From: a virus | Virus record (IMG/VR): IMGVR_UViG_3300042866_000051 | Span: 1 to 20,458 of that record | Length of the DNA stretch: 20,458 nucleotides | Direction: 5' to 3' (one strand) | Shown: in pieces, positions 1 to 8,157 of the stretch | Layout of the letters: each line of letters opens with the position of its first letter | How positions within the stretch are numbered: the first letter of the stretch is position 1 | The notes under the pieces: generated by a model | The model's input: only the letters and a program-made list of their open reading frames with translations | What the model was told of the DNA's origin: nothing | The model's database searches: none | Translations under genes and position numbers: made by a program

Positions 1-226
1 GGTAGGCTTGGTTCAATTGATCCCGGATTGTCATCTGGGGAGGTTTGCGCTGCATCTGCCGCAACTGTGAAGCCTGAGCCATCATGGTCTCAAGGTCAGG
101 AGAAATGCCATCGAGCAAAAGCTGCTCTGTATAAGCAACGGCCTGATCCGGCGGCATACCGCTAGATTGTTTCTGCTGAACTGATGCTTCGGCGGCGCGG
201 CCAAGGGTGCTAATCGGTCCCATCAT
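1..226 (-). CDS. Hypothetical phage protein, 3' end outside window
   Basis: Partial gene: 75 codons are visible and the reading frame is still open at base 1. The start is the first of two adjacent ATG codons (226 or 223), preceded by a strong GGAGG Shine-Dalgarno 8 bases upstream that lies within the end of the preceding gene. The product begins MMGPISTLGRAAEASVQQKQ and continues as a polar, Gln/Met-rich, probably helical segment (MMAQASQLRQMQRK). No domain is recognisable. It follows the two candidate internal virion proteins by 2 bases, so it is probably another late virion or assembly protein; this is inference from position only. It is too near the window edge to judge its full length. 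Confidence 0.7.
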   Translation of the reverse strand, partial: MMGPISTLGRAAEASVQQKQSSGMPPDQAVAYTEQLLLDGISPDLETMMAQASQLRQMQRKPPQMTIRDQLNQAY

Positions 227-228
227 GA

Positions 229-1215
229 TCAACTACCTCCGAATCCGCCCATCAATCCGCCGAGTCCCGCAAGACCCAGACCGCCGACGATGCCACCCAA
301 ACTTGGGGGAGCTTGATAGCGTTGCTGAATCGCAGCAGACGACGGCGTACCCCGGAGGATATCCGAGAAGAAGCCCAACTGCTGGAACGGCAACTGCTGC
401 TCGTTGAGGAACTGCTGGTAACGGCTGGCAAGATCCTGCTGGCCCAACGCCTGAATCTGAGATCCAGCGCCAAGCTGAGCCTGATTGATACCCATCTGCT
501 GGCCGTACTGCTGCTGACCAAGACCGCCCAGAGTTCTAGCGGCATCCAATTGCTGCTGAAGCCCTGAGAGACCGAGTCCTGCACCAAACTGACGAGACTG
601 CTCGCGTAACTGAGAACCGGCTAAACCATACTGTGCCCGCATTGCAGCATCTTGAGCGGCTTGAGCCTGAGCCTGTTGGAAGGCGTTTTGAAGTCCGGTA
701 GCTTGAATTCCGCCAAGCTGCTGCTGAAGATTACGTTGTCCTTCTGACCGCAAAAGAGCCTCACGAGTACCGCCCTTAGCCCCCGCACGAGCCGCTGCTG
801 CAGCCATGCCCGGAAGCTGCCGACCGTAGTCCTGAATTGCCTGACTCTTTTGCTGCTCAACTACGCCCTGCATATAGGGCGACATGTAGGATTGAATGCC
901 GCCGGGCTGTTGAAGCGGAGAAGAATAAAACTGCGTGTCCGCCATCGGACTGTATTCCCCAGCCTTTTCAGCACGAAGTCCAGCCAAACCGGCCAGCCCC
1001 GTAGCCTGACCAATCTGAGAGGCAGTTCGCATCCCCGCCACATCACGAAAAGCCTGTTCTTGGAGAGGATTGAACTCCTCCACCATTTGGCCCTGATAGG
1101 GCTGGAATCCCCGGCGGGAAAGCTTTTCACTCTCGCCAAGCAAACGCTCAGCGTAGCCTTTAGCCCAGTCCGGGATGTTAGAAGTAATTTGTGTCGTTTC
1201 GGTCGGGGTAGCCAT
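229..1215 (-). CDS. Gln/Ala/Gly-rich protein, candidate internal virion protein
   Basis: A 328-residue protein with very high Gln, Ala and Gly and almost no Cys or Trp. The ATG at 1215 has AGGAG about 6 bases upstream. Residues 1-60 hold a mixed helical start (IPDWAKGYAERLLGESEKLS). Residues ~110-280 are a long Gln-rich helical or coiled-coil-like stretch with an ARAGAKGGTREALL motif near residue 145. The last ~25 residues are an almost pure Gly/Leu hydrophobic tail (GGIVGGLGLAGLGGLMGG), glycine-zipper-like. I recall similar proteins among uncultured aquatic phages beside stabilisation-type tail genes. A membrane-active glycine tail on a helical body would suit an internal (ejection) protein, but no sequence motif proves it. 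It lies 12 bases after another large low-complexity protein. Confidence 0.75.
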   Translation of the reverse strand: MATPTETTQITSNIPDWAKGYAERLLGESEKLSRRGFQPYQGQMVEEFNPLQEQAFRDVAGMRTASQIGQATGLAGLAGLRAEKAGEYSPMADTQFYSSPLQQPGGIQSYMSPYMQGVVEQQKSQAIQDYGRQLPGMAAAAARAGAKGGTREALLRSEGQRNLQQQLGGIQATGLQNAFQQAQAQAAQDAAMRAQYGLAGSQLREQSRQFGAGLGLSGLQQQLDAARTLGGLGQQQYGQQMGINQAQLGAGSQIQALGQQDLASRYQQFLNEQQLPFQQLGFFSDILRGTPSSAAIQQRYQAPPSLGGIVGGLGLAGLGGLMGGFGGS

Positions 1216-1227
1216 TTTTAACTCCTA

Positions 1228-3672
1228 TTAGGCGGGCATGTACTTCCGGGCTTCTACTTCCGGAGCCTGCCTCTCACGACCGGTACGCGCTTTGCGAATC
1301 CGATCCATCATTGCATAAAGTTGTTTTGCGCCCGCATCGGTCGAGCCGTTACCAAGGTGGGACACCACATCTGCCGGAATCACGAATTCGCCGTCTGCAA
1401 GTCTAGCTTCTTGGTGCCCGCTAATGTTGGCCTTGATGTCATCAGACATACCGTCGCCTTGACCGTTGACGAGCTTACCGCCAACTGCGTACTGCTGCAG
1501 GGAGCCAAGACCGCCTTGAGCGTAGCCCGGGACGTAGCCGCCAGCAGCAAAGTCAACAGCTTCCGGTATTGTTACTGAGTAGTCCGGTTCATACCCTTCT
1601 TCGGACTCCACTGGGTTCTTCAAATCGCGCAGTGTATAACTACGTCCCGAGTTCCACGGAATAGCCGAACCGCCCCCAGCAGGTGCAGAAGTTGTCGGCG
1701 GAGGCTGAACCGGCTGATCAGGCACTTCCGTAATGGTGTAGGTAGCTTCTTTCTCTTTTTCCTTCGGTGGCTCTTTCTTGAAGAAATACTTGTACGCTTC
1801 ATAAAGAAGTGCGGTTTTAGGATCAAGTTTTGCTAGTTGCTCAATCCAATTTGTACCAGCTTCTGATGCTTTACTAGCCGCTTCTTCATCGCCTTCTTTC
1901 TCAGCTTTCTGCTGCGCTTCAAAGTTCTTCAGGATCTCGTCAACAATAGACTTGCTCGCATCAGCCACTTCCTGAGTGGTCTGCGGATTGATGAAACCCA
2001 AATCGATAAAGTCATAACCAACCGGATCTTCTCTAACAGAAACAAATCCCCTAGTAGACGGCAGGGACGATCCAATTGGAGGAGCTACGCTAGCCGGGGC
2101 ACCCGAGTAGTCAGAAGCAAGAGATTCCTTGTCAAACACCTCAATTGACGTTTCAGTATCTTGATCCGGGGGCGGTTTCTTCTTCGGTAGCCCAGTGCCC
2201 GGCACGACGCTGGCCGGAGCACCTGCATAATCAGGAGCAATCGTTTCCGGATCAAACACTTCAATAGAAGTTTCGGTTTCTGGTTCCGTTTCTTCCACTT
2301 TAGTGTCGGTTTCAGTGCCCGGAACAAAAAATTCTGGTGGTGTACCAAACAGGTCACCTAGATCCCCCGGAGTTGCTCCCGGAGCCACTGAACTAGGTGG
2401 CGTTAAATCTTCCCTCGGCTTAGGAGGAGCCGGAGGAACCGGTGGCTGTATGAAATCAATCGGAGTACCGGTCACACCAGTAGCAAACGGATCATTGCCC
2501 GGAGGAGTTACAGTTCCACCAGATCCGGGGCCGCCGCCACCGCCAGTATCTCCACCAGTATCCGTACCCGTTCCCGGACCATAAGGCTGATACGGTTTCT
2601 TTAGTCGCGCTCGCAATGCATCCAAGTACGCCTGCAGGGCGGAAGTATCCCGAGGCGCGGTGTTAGGGGGGACTAGCAGGCTTTCGTAGTACTTCCCAAG
2701 CCCGGCTCGGTCCTGCGTGAAAGAGGGCTGATAGGTAGTAACGGTTTGGGGGAGCACAGCGCCCGGAGACACCATAACCTCGCCACCGTCAGCAAATCTC
2801 TCTTCCCCAAAGATCATGCCGCCACCGGCATACCCCGGATACTTGTCCGTGAAGTAACCCGGTTTAAACAGCCACTCACCGTAGCCCTTGCCGTAGTTCG
2901 GGTTGTAATCGCCCGGGATGTAGTAGCGAGGCTTCGACATCTGCCCGCCCTTCATATCTTCTTCGTCAACGGTCGGAGTCAGAGCCGCTTGGATGCCAAG
3001 CGAGGTAGCGTACTTAGACGCCATCTTGCCGAACGGACTCGTGTAACCGCCCTCCAATCCGGTCGTAAACGCCTTGCGGCCCTGCTCAGTGGCTAGGCCC
3101 TTGATACCCTCGAAGATCCCCGACTTGCTCGGCTGGGGTGTGACTGGAGATACGGCAGGAAGCGGAGTGGTAGTCTGCGGTAGCCTGACGCCAAAAGTCT
3201 GTTTATCGAGATCGGGCTTGTCCAGATCGTAGCCCATCAACTCGTCTTCTTTCAGACCCAACTGCTGTGACAAAGTCTTGGGAGGAGCCATCCGCACTGC
3301 AGCAGCCCGACGTAAACCTTCGCTGATGTTCGATCCGCTATAGGCGCTGAACCCGGCATTTAAACCTTTCTTAAAACTGCCCTCGATAAGGCCCGTCGCG
3401 CCACCGACAATCGCACTTGTAGCAGTCGAGCCAAGGCCCGGGAACACCCGATTAAGGGTAAATCCTGCGATGGCAGGAAGGATGGACTTCAAGAACCCGG
3501 CTTCCGGCAGACCCGTGTGGGGATTAAGCGTAAGAGAGCCGCCCGCAGCTTGGGCAATTGACTGCAAACCCCGAACTTCCCCGGGGGTCATGTGAACAAG
3601 AACTTTATCTTCCCCCCGCCCCTGAGAAGCGAGAAGGCCAGCTAGCCCGGCCATGTTAGGGTTTCGATTCAT
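1228..3672 (-). CDS. Large Pro/Gly-rich structural protein, candidate internal virion protein
   Basis: An 814-residue protein. The ATG at 3672 has a GAGGGAAG purine tract directly upstream. Residues 1-120 contain a conserved-looking start (VHMTPGEVRGLQSIAQ) followed by hydrophobic, Gly-rich segments that could contact membranes. Residues ~345-520 are low complexity: a Gly/Thr/Asp stretch, then Pro-rich acidic sequence with a 40-residue tandem duplication (ETSIEVFD...DY.GAPASV). Residues ~560-640 are charged and helical. The C-terminal ~80 residues form a conserved-looking module (ARLADGEFVIPADVVSHLGN, then a helix ending in MMDRIRKARTG), which I recognise as recurrent in aquatic phage structural proteins. 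Its position downstream of the tail-stabilisation gene and its composition favour an internal or ejected virion protein; a minor tail protein is the alternative. Confidence 0.75.
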   Translation of the reverse strand: MNRNPNMAGLAGLLASQGRGEDKVLVHMTPGEVRGLQSIAQAAGGSLTLNPHTGLPEAGFLKSILPAIAGFTLNRVFPGLGSTATSAIVGGATGLIEGSFKKGLNAGFSAYSGSNISEGLRRAAAVRMAPPKTLSQQLGLKEDELMGYDLDKPDLDKQTFGVRLPQTTTPLPAVSPVTPQPSKSGIFEGIKGLATEQGRKAFTTGLEGGYTSPFGKMASKYATSLGIQAALTPTVDEEDMKGGQMSKPRYYIPGDYNPNYGKGYGEWLFKPGYFTDKYPGYAGGGMIFGEERFADGGEVMVSPGAVLPQTVTTYQPSFTQDRAGLGKYYESLLVPPNTAPRDTSALQAYLDALRARLKKPYQPYGPGTGTDTGGDTGGGGGPGSGGTVTPPGNDPFATGVTGTPIDFIQPPVPPAPPKPREDLTPPSSVAPGATPGDLGDLFGTPPEFFVPGTETDTKVEETEPETETSIEVFDPETIAPDYAGAPASVVPGTGLPKKKPPPDQDTETSIEVFDKESLASDYSGAPASVAPPIGSSLPSTRGFVSVREDPVGYDFIDLGFINPQTTQEVADASKSIVDEILKNFEAQQKAEKEGDEEAASKASEAGTNWIEQLAKLDPKTALLYEAYKYFFKKEPPKEKEKEATYTITEVPDQPVQPPPTTSAPAGGGSAIPWNSGRSYTLRDLKNPVESEEGYEPDYSVTIPEAVDFAAGGYVPGYAQGGLGSLQQYAVGGKLVNGQGDGMSDDIKANISGHQEARLADGEFVIPADVVSHLGNGSTDAGAKQLYAMMDRIRKARTGRERQAPEVEARKYMPA
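2088..2285 (-). repeat. Tandem 120-bp (40-residue) duplication inside the 814-residue protein
   Basis: Two copies of a segment encoding ETSIEVFD(P/K)E(T/S)(I/L)A(P/S)DY(A/S)GAPASV are spaced 120 bases apart: the strings gtcaaacacc at 2131 and atcaaacact at 2251 mark equivalent points. A weaker related PSSVAPGATPG stretch lies upstream in the protein. Several synonymous changes separate the copies, so the duplication is not recent. It sits in a proline-rich linker. Confidence 0.7.
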
Positions 3673-3706
3673 ACTTCCCTCGCGGGGTCAAGTTGTCTGA
3701 ATAATA

Positions 3707-4321
3707 TCATGTAGCAGCCTGATAAATAGCCGAGCCGTAGTTCGACACCCAAACCACGCTTAAGATGATGGACGGGATGGCTGGCCTGTTGTTAGTAGCT
3801 GCCACGTACGGAATGATGACAGCCGTATCAGCCGCTTCCCAAGCCAACTCAAAGTAGTCGTTGGCCTCCATCACAAGCACAAAGTTCCAAGCCGCCACGA
3901 TCTCGCTGTTAGGACCGTCAATAACGATCTTGGTGTTTGAGTCCGGTACGTTGACTCCGTTAATCCGGGGCCAAATATAGACCGCACTAGCCGAACCGCC
4001 TGACTTGTCTAGCTGAGCGGAGAACTGAAAGTTGTATACACCAGTATTAGCGACGTAAATTTTGGAAGTCGGGGTACCACGAGTAACTTCGTAGTCCGAA
4101 ACGACTGAGTTATACGTAAAAAGATTGATAGCGTTGGATACCGGGTTCGTCTGCGTCGTGGTATCGAAATACGAAGCGTGTGGAGTAGGCGCGTTGATCC
4201 GGTTTGAGACTTGGTTAAAGTACAGACGCAGGACGTTATTGAACTGCTCCATACCACGCTGATCGTATTGCCGAAGCGCAACTGGCAAATTTGGCGGAAC
4301 TACACCACGTGGAGTTGTCAT
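3707..4321 (-). CDS. Jelly-roll-like phage structural protein
   Basis: A 204-residue protein. The ATG at 4321 overlaps the stop of the preceding gene by one base (TAATG). Residues 1-45 are a conserved-looking start: a proline-rich opening (TPRGVVPPNLPVALRQYDQR) and a helix (MEQFNNVLRLYFNQVSNRI) that may anchor the protein to the virion. Residues ~65-200 alternate hydrophobic and polar residues (GVYNFQFSAQLDKSG, VYIWPRINGVNV, FELAWEA), the pattern of a beta-sandwich of C1q/TNF or similar jelly-roll type. Such domains commonly trimerise in phage fibres and decoration proteins. A short fibre, tail spike accessory or head decoration are all possible. The fold is inferred from strand pattern only. 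Confidence 0.75.
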   Translation of the reverse strand: MTTPRGVVPPNLPVALRQYDQRGMEQFNNVLRLYFNQVSNRINAPTPHASYFDTTTQTNPVSNAINLFTYNSVVSDYEVTRGTPTSKIYVANTGVYNFQFSAQLDKSGGSASAVYIWPRINGVNVPDSNTKIVIDGPNSEIVAAWNFVLVMEANDYFELAWEAADTAVIIPYVAATNNRPAIPSIILSVVWVSNYGSAIYQAAT

Positions 4322-6627
4322 TACCGACGACCATCCGGCCTGATATCAAGACGCAGCGCACCTACCTGCCACGACACGCCAAGCCCAGAAGACCCGACAC
4401 GTACAGCCATCTGCCTACCGCGAACCCGAGTAAACAACTGCTCGGTATAGATCTCGTACGGCAGCACTGCCGTCGCATTAACTTGTTCTATATCAGGAGT
4501 GCCGTACGCGGAGCCGGGATAGTTACGCGGATAGATCGAGATAGTAACTGATGGCGAAGAGGTCGTAGACCCCAAGAACTTGATATCCGGGATGATGCGG
4601 GAGACGAAGCCGAAGTTGTGTCCGTCACCGATGTCAAAGTCAGACGACTCAATAAAGCAAGTAATTGGCTGCGCCACACCCGTCGAGACATCATCCCAAT
4701 TCACTTCGTGATACAGGACTTGGTTTGGTGCCGTCATCGAAACGGTAGTACCCGTTGTGTGAGAAGTAGCAGTCGAAGGCACCCCAGCAGGGCTATTCGC
4801 ACCTCGCACACATCCAGTCAAAGTGTCGCCACTAACCCCCGTATAAGTAATGTACTCACTATCAATCTGAACCGTACCTGATCGTGGGTAAGCAGAAGCT
4901 TCAAGCAGAGCGATAGAAGTGACAGATGAATTGATGTTCGTCGCAAGGTAAGAAGTCTGGATGCTGAACGACAACATCGGATAGTCGCGGATACTCTGCG
5001 GCGAGAACGCAGACCGGTTCAAGCTGCCATACGACCAGACATTATCAAGGTAGTTGTAGATCACTACCGTGTCATTCACTGTGCTACCTGTGCTTGGGTA
5101 GAACCACCAGACTTCACTGAACGCTTCGTTGTTGCCACACATAACCTGTGCGATCTGGTCTTTGTTCAACGTACTGAAGATGTGTTGGCGAATCGTGCAG
5201 GGCAACGTATTTACACGACCGTCGTACACGAAGAACTTATCCAAGCCCATCCAGTACACAGCGTTGTTGACGTTGATCACCGCATTCTGAGAGGCAATAG
5301 AAACGTCTTGATCAAGCAGGGTGAACCCAAACACAAACGGAGGTCCGAGGTACTGCATCGAGTACACAGCCGTGTCTGTCCAAATGATAATTTCCTGACG
5401 AGCAGTTGTCGCCGTTACGATCTTGGAGCCATTAGCAATACGTTGCTCACCTGACTGGTTAGTAACTTCAGGCACCCACTCGTACGGGTTATCAGCATCA
5501 GACCAACGCACCAACAACGGATCAAACGGTGTACTGAAGTTAGTCGGGTCGTAAGGATTAGATCCAAAGCAAACCGTAAAGTCGTCAACCGGAGAGTCAA
5601 TAATTAACGCGGTTTCATCAGGCACATGTCGTCCGGCATAGCTAAATGTCAAAGCTGAGACTGTAGCGGAAGCTGTCGTAGCGGTTGAAATAGTGACCGA
5701 AGTACTGCCATCCCATGCCGCAGTGACATACGTGCCTGAGACGATACCGCTGCCTGAGATGACTGAGCCGGTGTTGATACCCGTAGCATCAGCTACGACA
5801 AGCGTGACAGACCCTGAAGCATAGGCTGCCGTCGTCGTTGTTTTAGGCAGTGAATTGGCCTTTTCTTCAAGCGTGATAGCCCGTGCCCACGTAGTAGTGT
5901 CATTAGTCCAGTAGTAAATCGGGCCGTTGTTCTCAGCAAAGATCAGGTCGTTGCCATAGTTAAACTGTGACCACAAACGCAGCGGAACACCCTGTGGAGT
6001 TGAAGAACCCCAGCCACCCGATCCCCACGGAGGACCACCCCAACCGACGTTGGACGTATAGACAGCGGTACCAGCATCAATGTCGATACTGGCAATAACT
6101 AATGAGCCACCGCCCGTCGCAGATGAACTAGCAGCAGTTGGGGTTACGATGACAAGTGAGTTATCGCCCGGAACTTCTACGATCTCAAACTGCCCGTTTA
6201 AAGTCAGGCTGCCTACCGAAGTCGCACCTGAAAAAGTAACGTAAGTACCTACTGATGAGCCGTGCGCTGAGGCTAAAACGGTGACAAAGTTACTGCCCGA
6301 TACAGTCGTAAACGGGTTTTGAGACAGGTTTAGGGAACTGCCAAGCGGAGTAATGTCGTAATACTCACCACCCAGTTCGACATAAAACTTCTGATTCGTG
6401 CCGACGCCCAGCAAATTTAAACCATCAATCGTTACCCAGTTCCACAATGACCGAGCAACGCCTTTAAACGTAGACAGAATCGTGGAAGAGTTTATCCAGC
6501 CACCGATCCTTTGGGCGTAGCCACCACGGAAACGCACCTTGTCTACGACGAAGTAACCGCCCTCACCTGCGTAATTGGTAGTTTCACGGTTGACGCCGGG
6601 GCGGAATTCGACCTTCTGAAGTGGCAT
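4321..6627 (-). CDS. Tail/DNA-stabilisation-like structural protein (P22 gp10-like role)
   Basis: A 768-residue protein whose ATG at 6627 overlaps the endolysin stop by one base (TAATG). Its start (MPLQKVEFRPGVNRETTNYA, then VDKVRFRGGYAQRIGGW) is a signature I know from a large family in aquatic short-tailed phages, usually annotated as a stabilisation or tail protein. Between ~190 and 560 are conserved-looking blocks (PLRLWSQFNYGNDLIFAE, DNPYEWVP, IIIWTDTAVYSMQYLGPPF, NNAVYWMGLDKFFVYDG) consistent with a beta-propeller-like tail hub. Two modules look inserted: Ser/Thr/Val-rich residues ~267-329 and residues ~560-629, the latter of the common phage type IDSEYITYTGVSGDTLTGC. The likely role is closing the head-tail channel after packaging; this is by analogy, not from catalytic motifs. 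Confidence 0.75.
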   Translation of the reverse strand: MPLQKVEFRPGVNRETTNYAGEGGYFVVDKVRFRGGYAQRIGGWINSSTILSTFKGVARSLWNWVTIDGLNLLGVGTNQKFYVELGGEYYDITPLGSSLNLSQNPFTTVSGSNFVTVLASAHGSSVGTYVTFSGATSVGSLTLNGQFEIVEVPGDNSLVIVTPTAASSSATGGGSLVIASIDIDAGTAVYTSNVGWGGPPWGSGGWGSSTPQGVPLRLWSQFNYGNDLIFAENNGPIYYWTNDTTTWARAITLEEKANSLPKTTTTAAYASGSVTLVVADATGINTGSVISGSGIVSGTYVTAAWDGSTSVTISTATTASATVSALTFSYAGRHVPDETALIIDSPVDDFTVCFGSNPYDPTNFSTPFDPLLVRWSDADNPYEWVPEVTNQSGEQRIANGSKIVTATTARQEIIIWTDTAVYSMQYLGPPFVFGFTLLDQDVSIASQNAVINVNNAVYWMGLDKFFVYDGRVNTLPCTIRQHIFSTLNKDQIAQVMCGNNEAFSEVWWFYPSTGSTVNDTVVIYNYLDNVWSYGSLNRSAFSPQSIRDYPMLSFSIQTSYLATNINSSVTSIALLEASAYPRSGTVQIDSEYITYTGVSGDTLTGCVRGANSPAGVPSTATSHTTGTTVSMTAPNQVLYHEVNWDDVSTGVAQPITCFIESSDFDIGDGHNFGFVSRIIPDIKFLGSTTSSPSVTISIYPRNYPGSAYGTPDIEQVNATAVLPYEIYTEQLFTRVRGRQMAVRVGSSGLGVSWQVGALRLDIRPDGRR

Positions 6628-7115
6628 TACATAACCCCCGACAAGTACAGCGCACGTTCGTCCATACGCCGTTTAATCAGTCCCGGCAGTACTTTACCAC
6701 CTGCCTTAGTCCATTTCATAAACTCGTCAGCCGCTTCTTCCAGTTCACCCCGATTGGTCTTCATCCGAAGGGAAGAACGCTGGAGATTGCCGAGGCCCAC
6801 GTTGAAGGCAAAACTGACGAGAGAATCGAAGATTCCCTGATTGCCAACAGCAGCAGGGCAAAGTCGAACCACACCACGCTCAAACCGACGAAGGTCTTCA
6901 GCAAGTATCCGGTCCACCTCGTCCATCGTGAGAGTGCGATCCCACCCTGCGGGTATCGGTAGATTCTTGCGCTCCTCATACTTCACCGTAGCGTGAGTAG
7001 GGTCAATCACATGGCCGACACCGACAGTCCACAAAAGGGCAGGGCAGCGGTAAGGCTTGGTCCGTACCCCCTCGTGGTGCTTAATCATGTCGATGGCGGC
7101 CTTGGAGACTTTCAC
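6627..7115 (-). CDS. Endolysin, GH24 phage lysozyme (muramidase)
   Basis: A 162-residue protein, a normal length for T4/lambdoid-type lysozymes. It would cleave the N-acetylmuramic acid-N-acetylglucosamine linkage of peptidoglycan. The catalytic signature E-x8-D/C-x5-T is complete: E15 in HHEGVRTKPY, C24 in YRCPA and T30 in WTVGVGH. The middle position is Cys, the known alternative to Asp. Downstream conserved segments are present: ALLWTVGVGH, the FDSLVSFAFNVGLGNLQRS block and GLIKRRMDERALYLSG at the C-terminus. There is no signal peptide or SAR segment, so export should depend on the adjacent holin. The start is GTG at 7115, overlapping the holin stop as GTGA; an internal ATG at residue 10 would leave only five residues before catalytic E15. 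High confidence in family. Confidence 0.93.
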   Translation of the reverse strand: MKVSKAAIDMIKHHEGVRTKPYRCPALLWTVGVGHVIDPTHATVKYEERKNLPIPAGWDRTLTMDEVDRILAEDLRRFERGVVRLCPAAVGNQGIFDSLVSFAFNVGLGNLQRSSLRMKTNRGELEEAADEFMKWTKAGGKVLPGLIKRRMDERALYLSGVM

Positions 7116-7597
7116 TTCTTACCGAACGCCTGCGTGCCAAACCAGAAAGCGATGATCGAAGACAGAATCAACATCTCGTCATCCGAGAACACTTCAGCCA
7201 TCGCAGCGGCAAACGGCACACCCGTGTTGTAGGCGTACCAAACACCAGCAATGTTGATGGCAACAAGTTCCAGCACGAAGATATAGGTCACAACCGGACG
7301 GACGCTGGCGCGGAGATTGATCATCCACTGCGAGGCACCCTTGCCGATTTCCATGTCGTGCTGGTACAGGGCTTGGCGCTCTTCGCCTGCCGTCTGAGTT
7401 TGGATCTGCTCTAGTTTAATTTCCTCAACCCGTGCCTGAGCAATAAAGCCACGCTCAGCCAAAGCCAACTCACGCTCCTTCTGGGCAGCAACCAAGGCCA
7501 ACTCGTGCTTCTTGTCCTGACGGTCTTGGAAGATTTGCAGGATCTTGGGTAATCCACCCGCGAGGAAGGACAGGAACGTGCTAACCATCGTCATCAT
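7112..7597 (-). CDS. Holin, three-TM type (GTA/3TMP-like)
   Basis: A 161-residue protein with a hydrophobic N-terminal segment (~5-22), a long charged coiled coil (~25-80, HELALVAAQKERELALAERG), and two clear transmembrane segments (~100-122, VVTYIFVLELVAINIAGVWY; ~137-155, MLILSSIIAFWFGTQ). The RASVRP motif just before the second segment is typical of the three-TM holins first described in gene transfer agents and marine phages. It would permeabilise the inner membrane to release the endolysin encoded immediately downstream with a 4-base overlap. I chose the ATG at 7597 because AAGGAG lies 8 bases upstream; an in-frame TTG at 7603 is only two bases from that Shine-Dalgarno. ATG at 7594 is a possible second start, a dual-start arrangement common in holins. 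Confidence 0.88.
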   Translation of the reverse strand: MMTMVSTFLSFLAGGLPKILQIFQDRQDKKHELALVAAQKERELALAERGFIAQARVEEIKLEQIQTQTAGEERQALYQHDMEIGKGASQWMINLRASVRPVVTYIFVLELVAINIAGVWYAYNTGVPFAAAMAEVFSDDEMLILSSIIAFWFGTQAFGKK

Positions 7598-7599
7598 GA

Positions 7600-8157
7600 T
7601 CAATACTCCTTGCCAAGAACATTTTTGGCAAACTGATAGTCTGCCGCGTACTTTTCGCGAACGAAAGCTTCTATCTCAGGCGTCACCTCTCGTCTATTCA
7701 CGGCAACAGTCATATTTACTTTTAACGGAGCCGAATCAGGTTTACCCAATAATCCACCAAATTTTTGCATTTCCGCTTTGTAATTTGCGTAATCAAGCGT
7801 CGTTATGCTTGGATAATCAAGCCAGTCAATCTGTGGTCTGAAGAGCGTATGTGGAAAATAATTAGGGTCAAACAACTTGTCGAAGTCTTTATCTTCTACG
7901 TTCTCAAGTATGTTCCTAATCCCACTCATAAAACGATCAAGCGGATTACGGAAAAACCCGTACGTCTTATATGTAGTTAAGTTTGGATACTTAGCAAAGG
8001 CTACATCCGGTGTCAGGTGGACACGCGCAATGATATGGTCATTATCGTTAGTAGGTACGTGCTTCATGCCGAGATCGACAAGAAATGCCCTAGCAGCGGT
8101 ACTTCCGGTTTTAGGATTAAGCACCATCGCAATCTGTTTTTCTTTGTGAAACAGCAT
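7600..8157 (-). CDS. Sulfotransferase-like protein (PAPS-dependent family)
   Basis: A 185-residue protein; the ATG at 8157 overlaps the preceding stop by one base (TAATG). Two landmarks of cytosolic and carbohydrate sulfotransferases are visible. A 5'-phosphosulfate-binding loop sits at residues 14-20 (NPKTGST, with K16 and the GST turn) after a beta strand (IAMVL). A 3'-phosphate-binding motif sits at residues 68-80 (FFRNPLDRFMSGI, with R70, R75 and S78). H47 in ARVHLTPDVAF is a candidate catalytic base. The family moves sulfate from PAPS to hydroxyl or amino groups of sugars, lipids or proteins. At 185 residues it is short for the family (commonly over 220) and lacks a membrane anchor. It is AT-richer than the lysis genes (35% G+C in 7741-7800). 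A nucleotide kinase is less likely because there is no GxxGxGKS/T loop. Substrate unknown. Confidence 0.75.
   Translation of the reverse strand: MLFHKEKQIAMVLNPKTGSTAARAFLVDLGMKHVPTNDNDHIIARVHLTPDVAFAKYPNLTTYKTYGFFRNPLDRFMSGIRNILENVEDKDFDKLFDPNYFPHTLFRPQIDWLDYPSITTLDYANYKAEMQKFGGLLGKPDSAPLKVNMTVAVNRREVTPEIEAFVREKYAADYQFAKNVLGKEY
7606..7611 (-). promoter_or_regulatory. Ribosome binding site of the holin gene
   Basis: Minus-strand AAGGAG, 8 bases before ATG at 7597. It lies inside the last codons of the sulfotransferase-like gene, so holin translation can initiate independently. It decides the start against the TTG at 7603 and allows ATG 7597 or 7594. Confidence 0.75.

Noticed and set aside
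229-1221. Alternative plus- and minus-strand frames overlapping the Gln-rich protein
   Set aside because: Gln/Leu-rich coding (ctg, cag) leaves several frames open. Only the 328-residue frame has a good ribosome site and fits the junctions on both sides.
7600-8157. Reading the sulfotransferase-like protein as a deoxynucleotide or polynucleotide kinase
   Set aside because: The nucleotide-binding loop is NPKTGST rather than GxxGxGK(S/T), no Walker B or LID region is seen, and the RNPLDRFMSG motif fits sulfotransferases.
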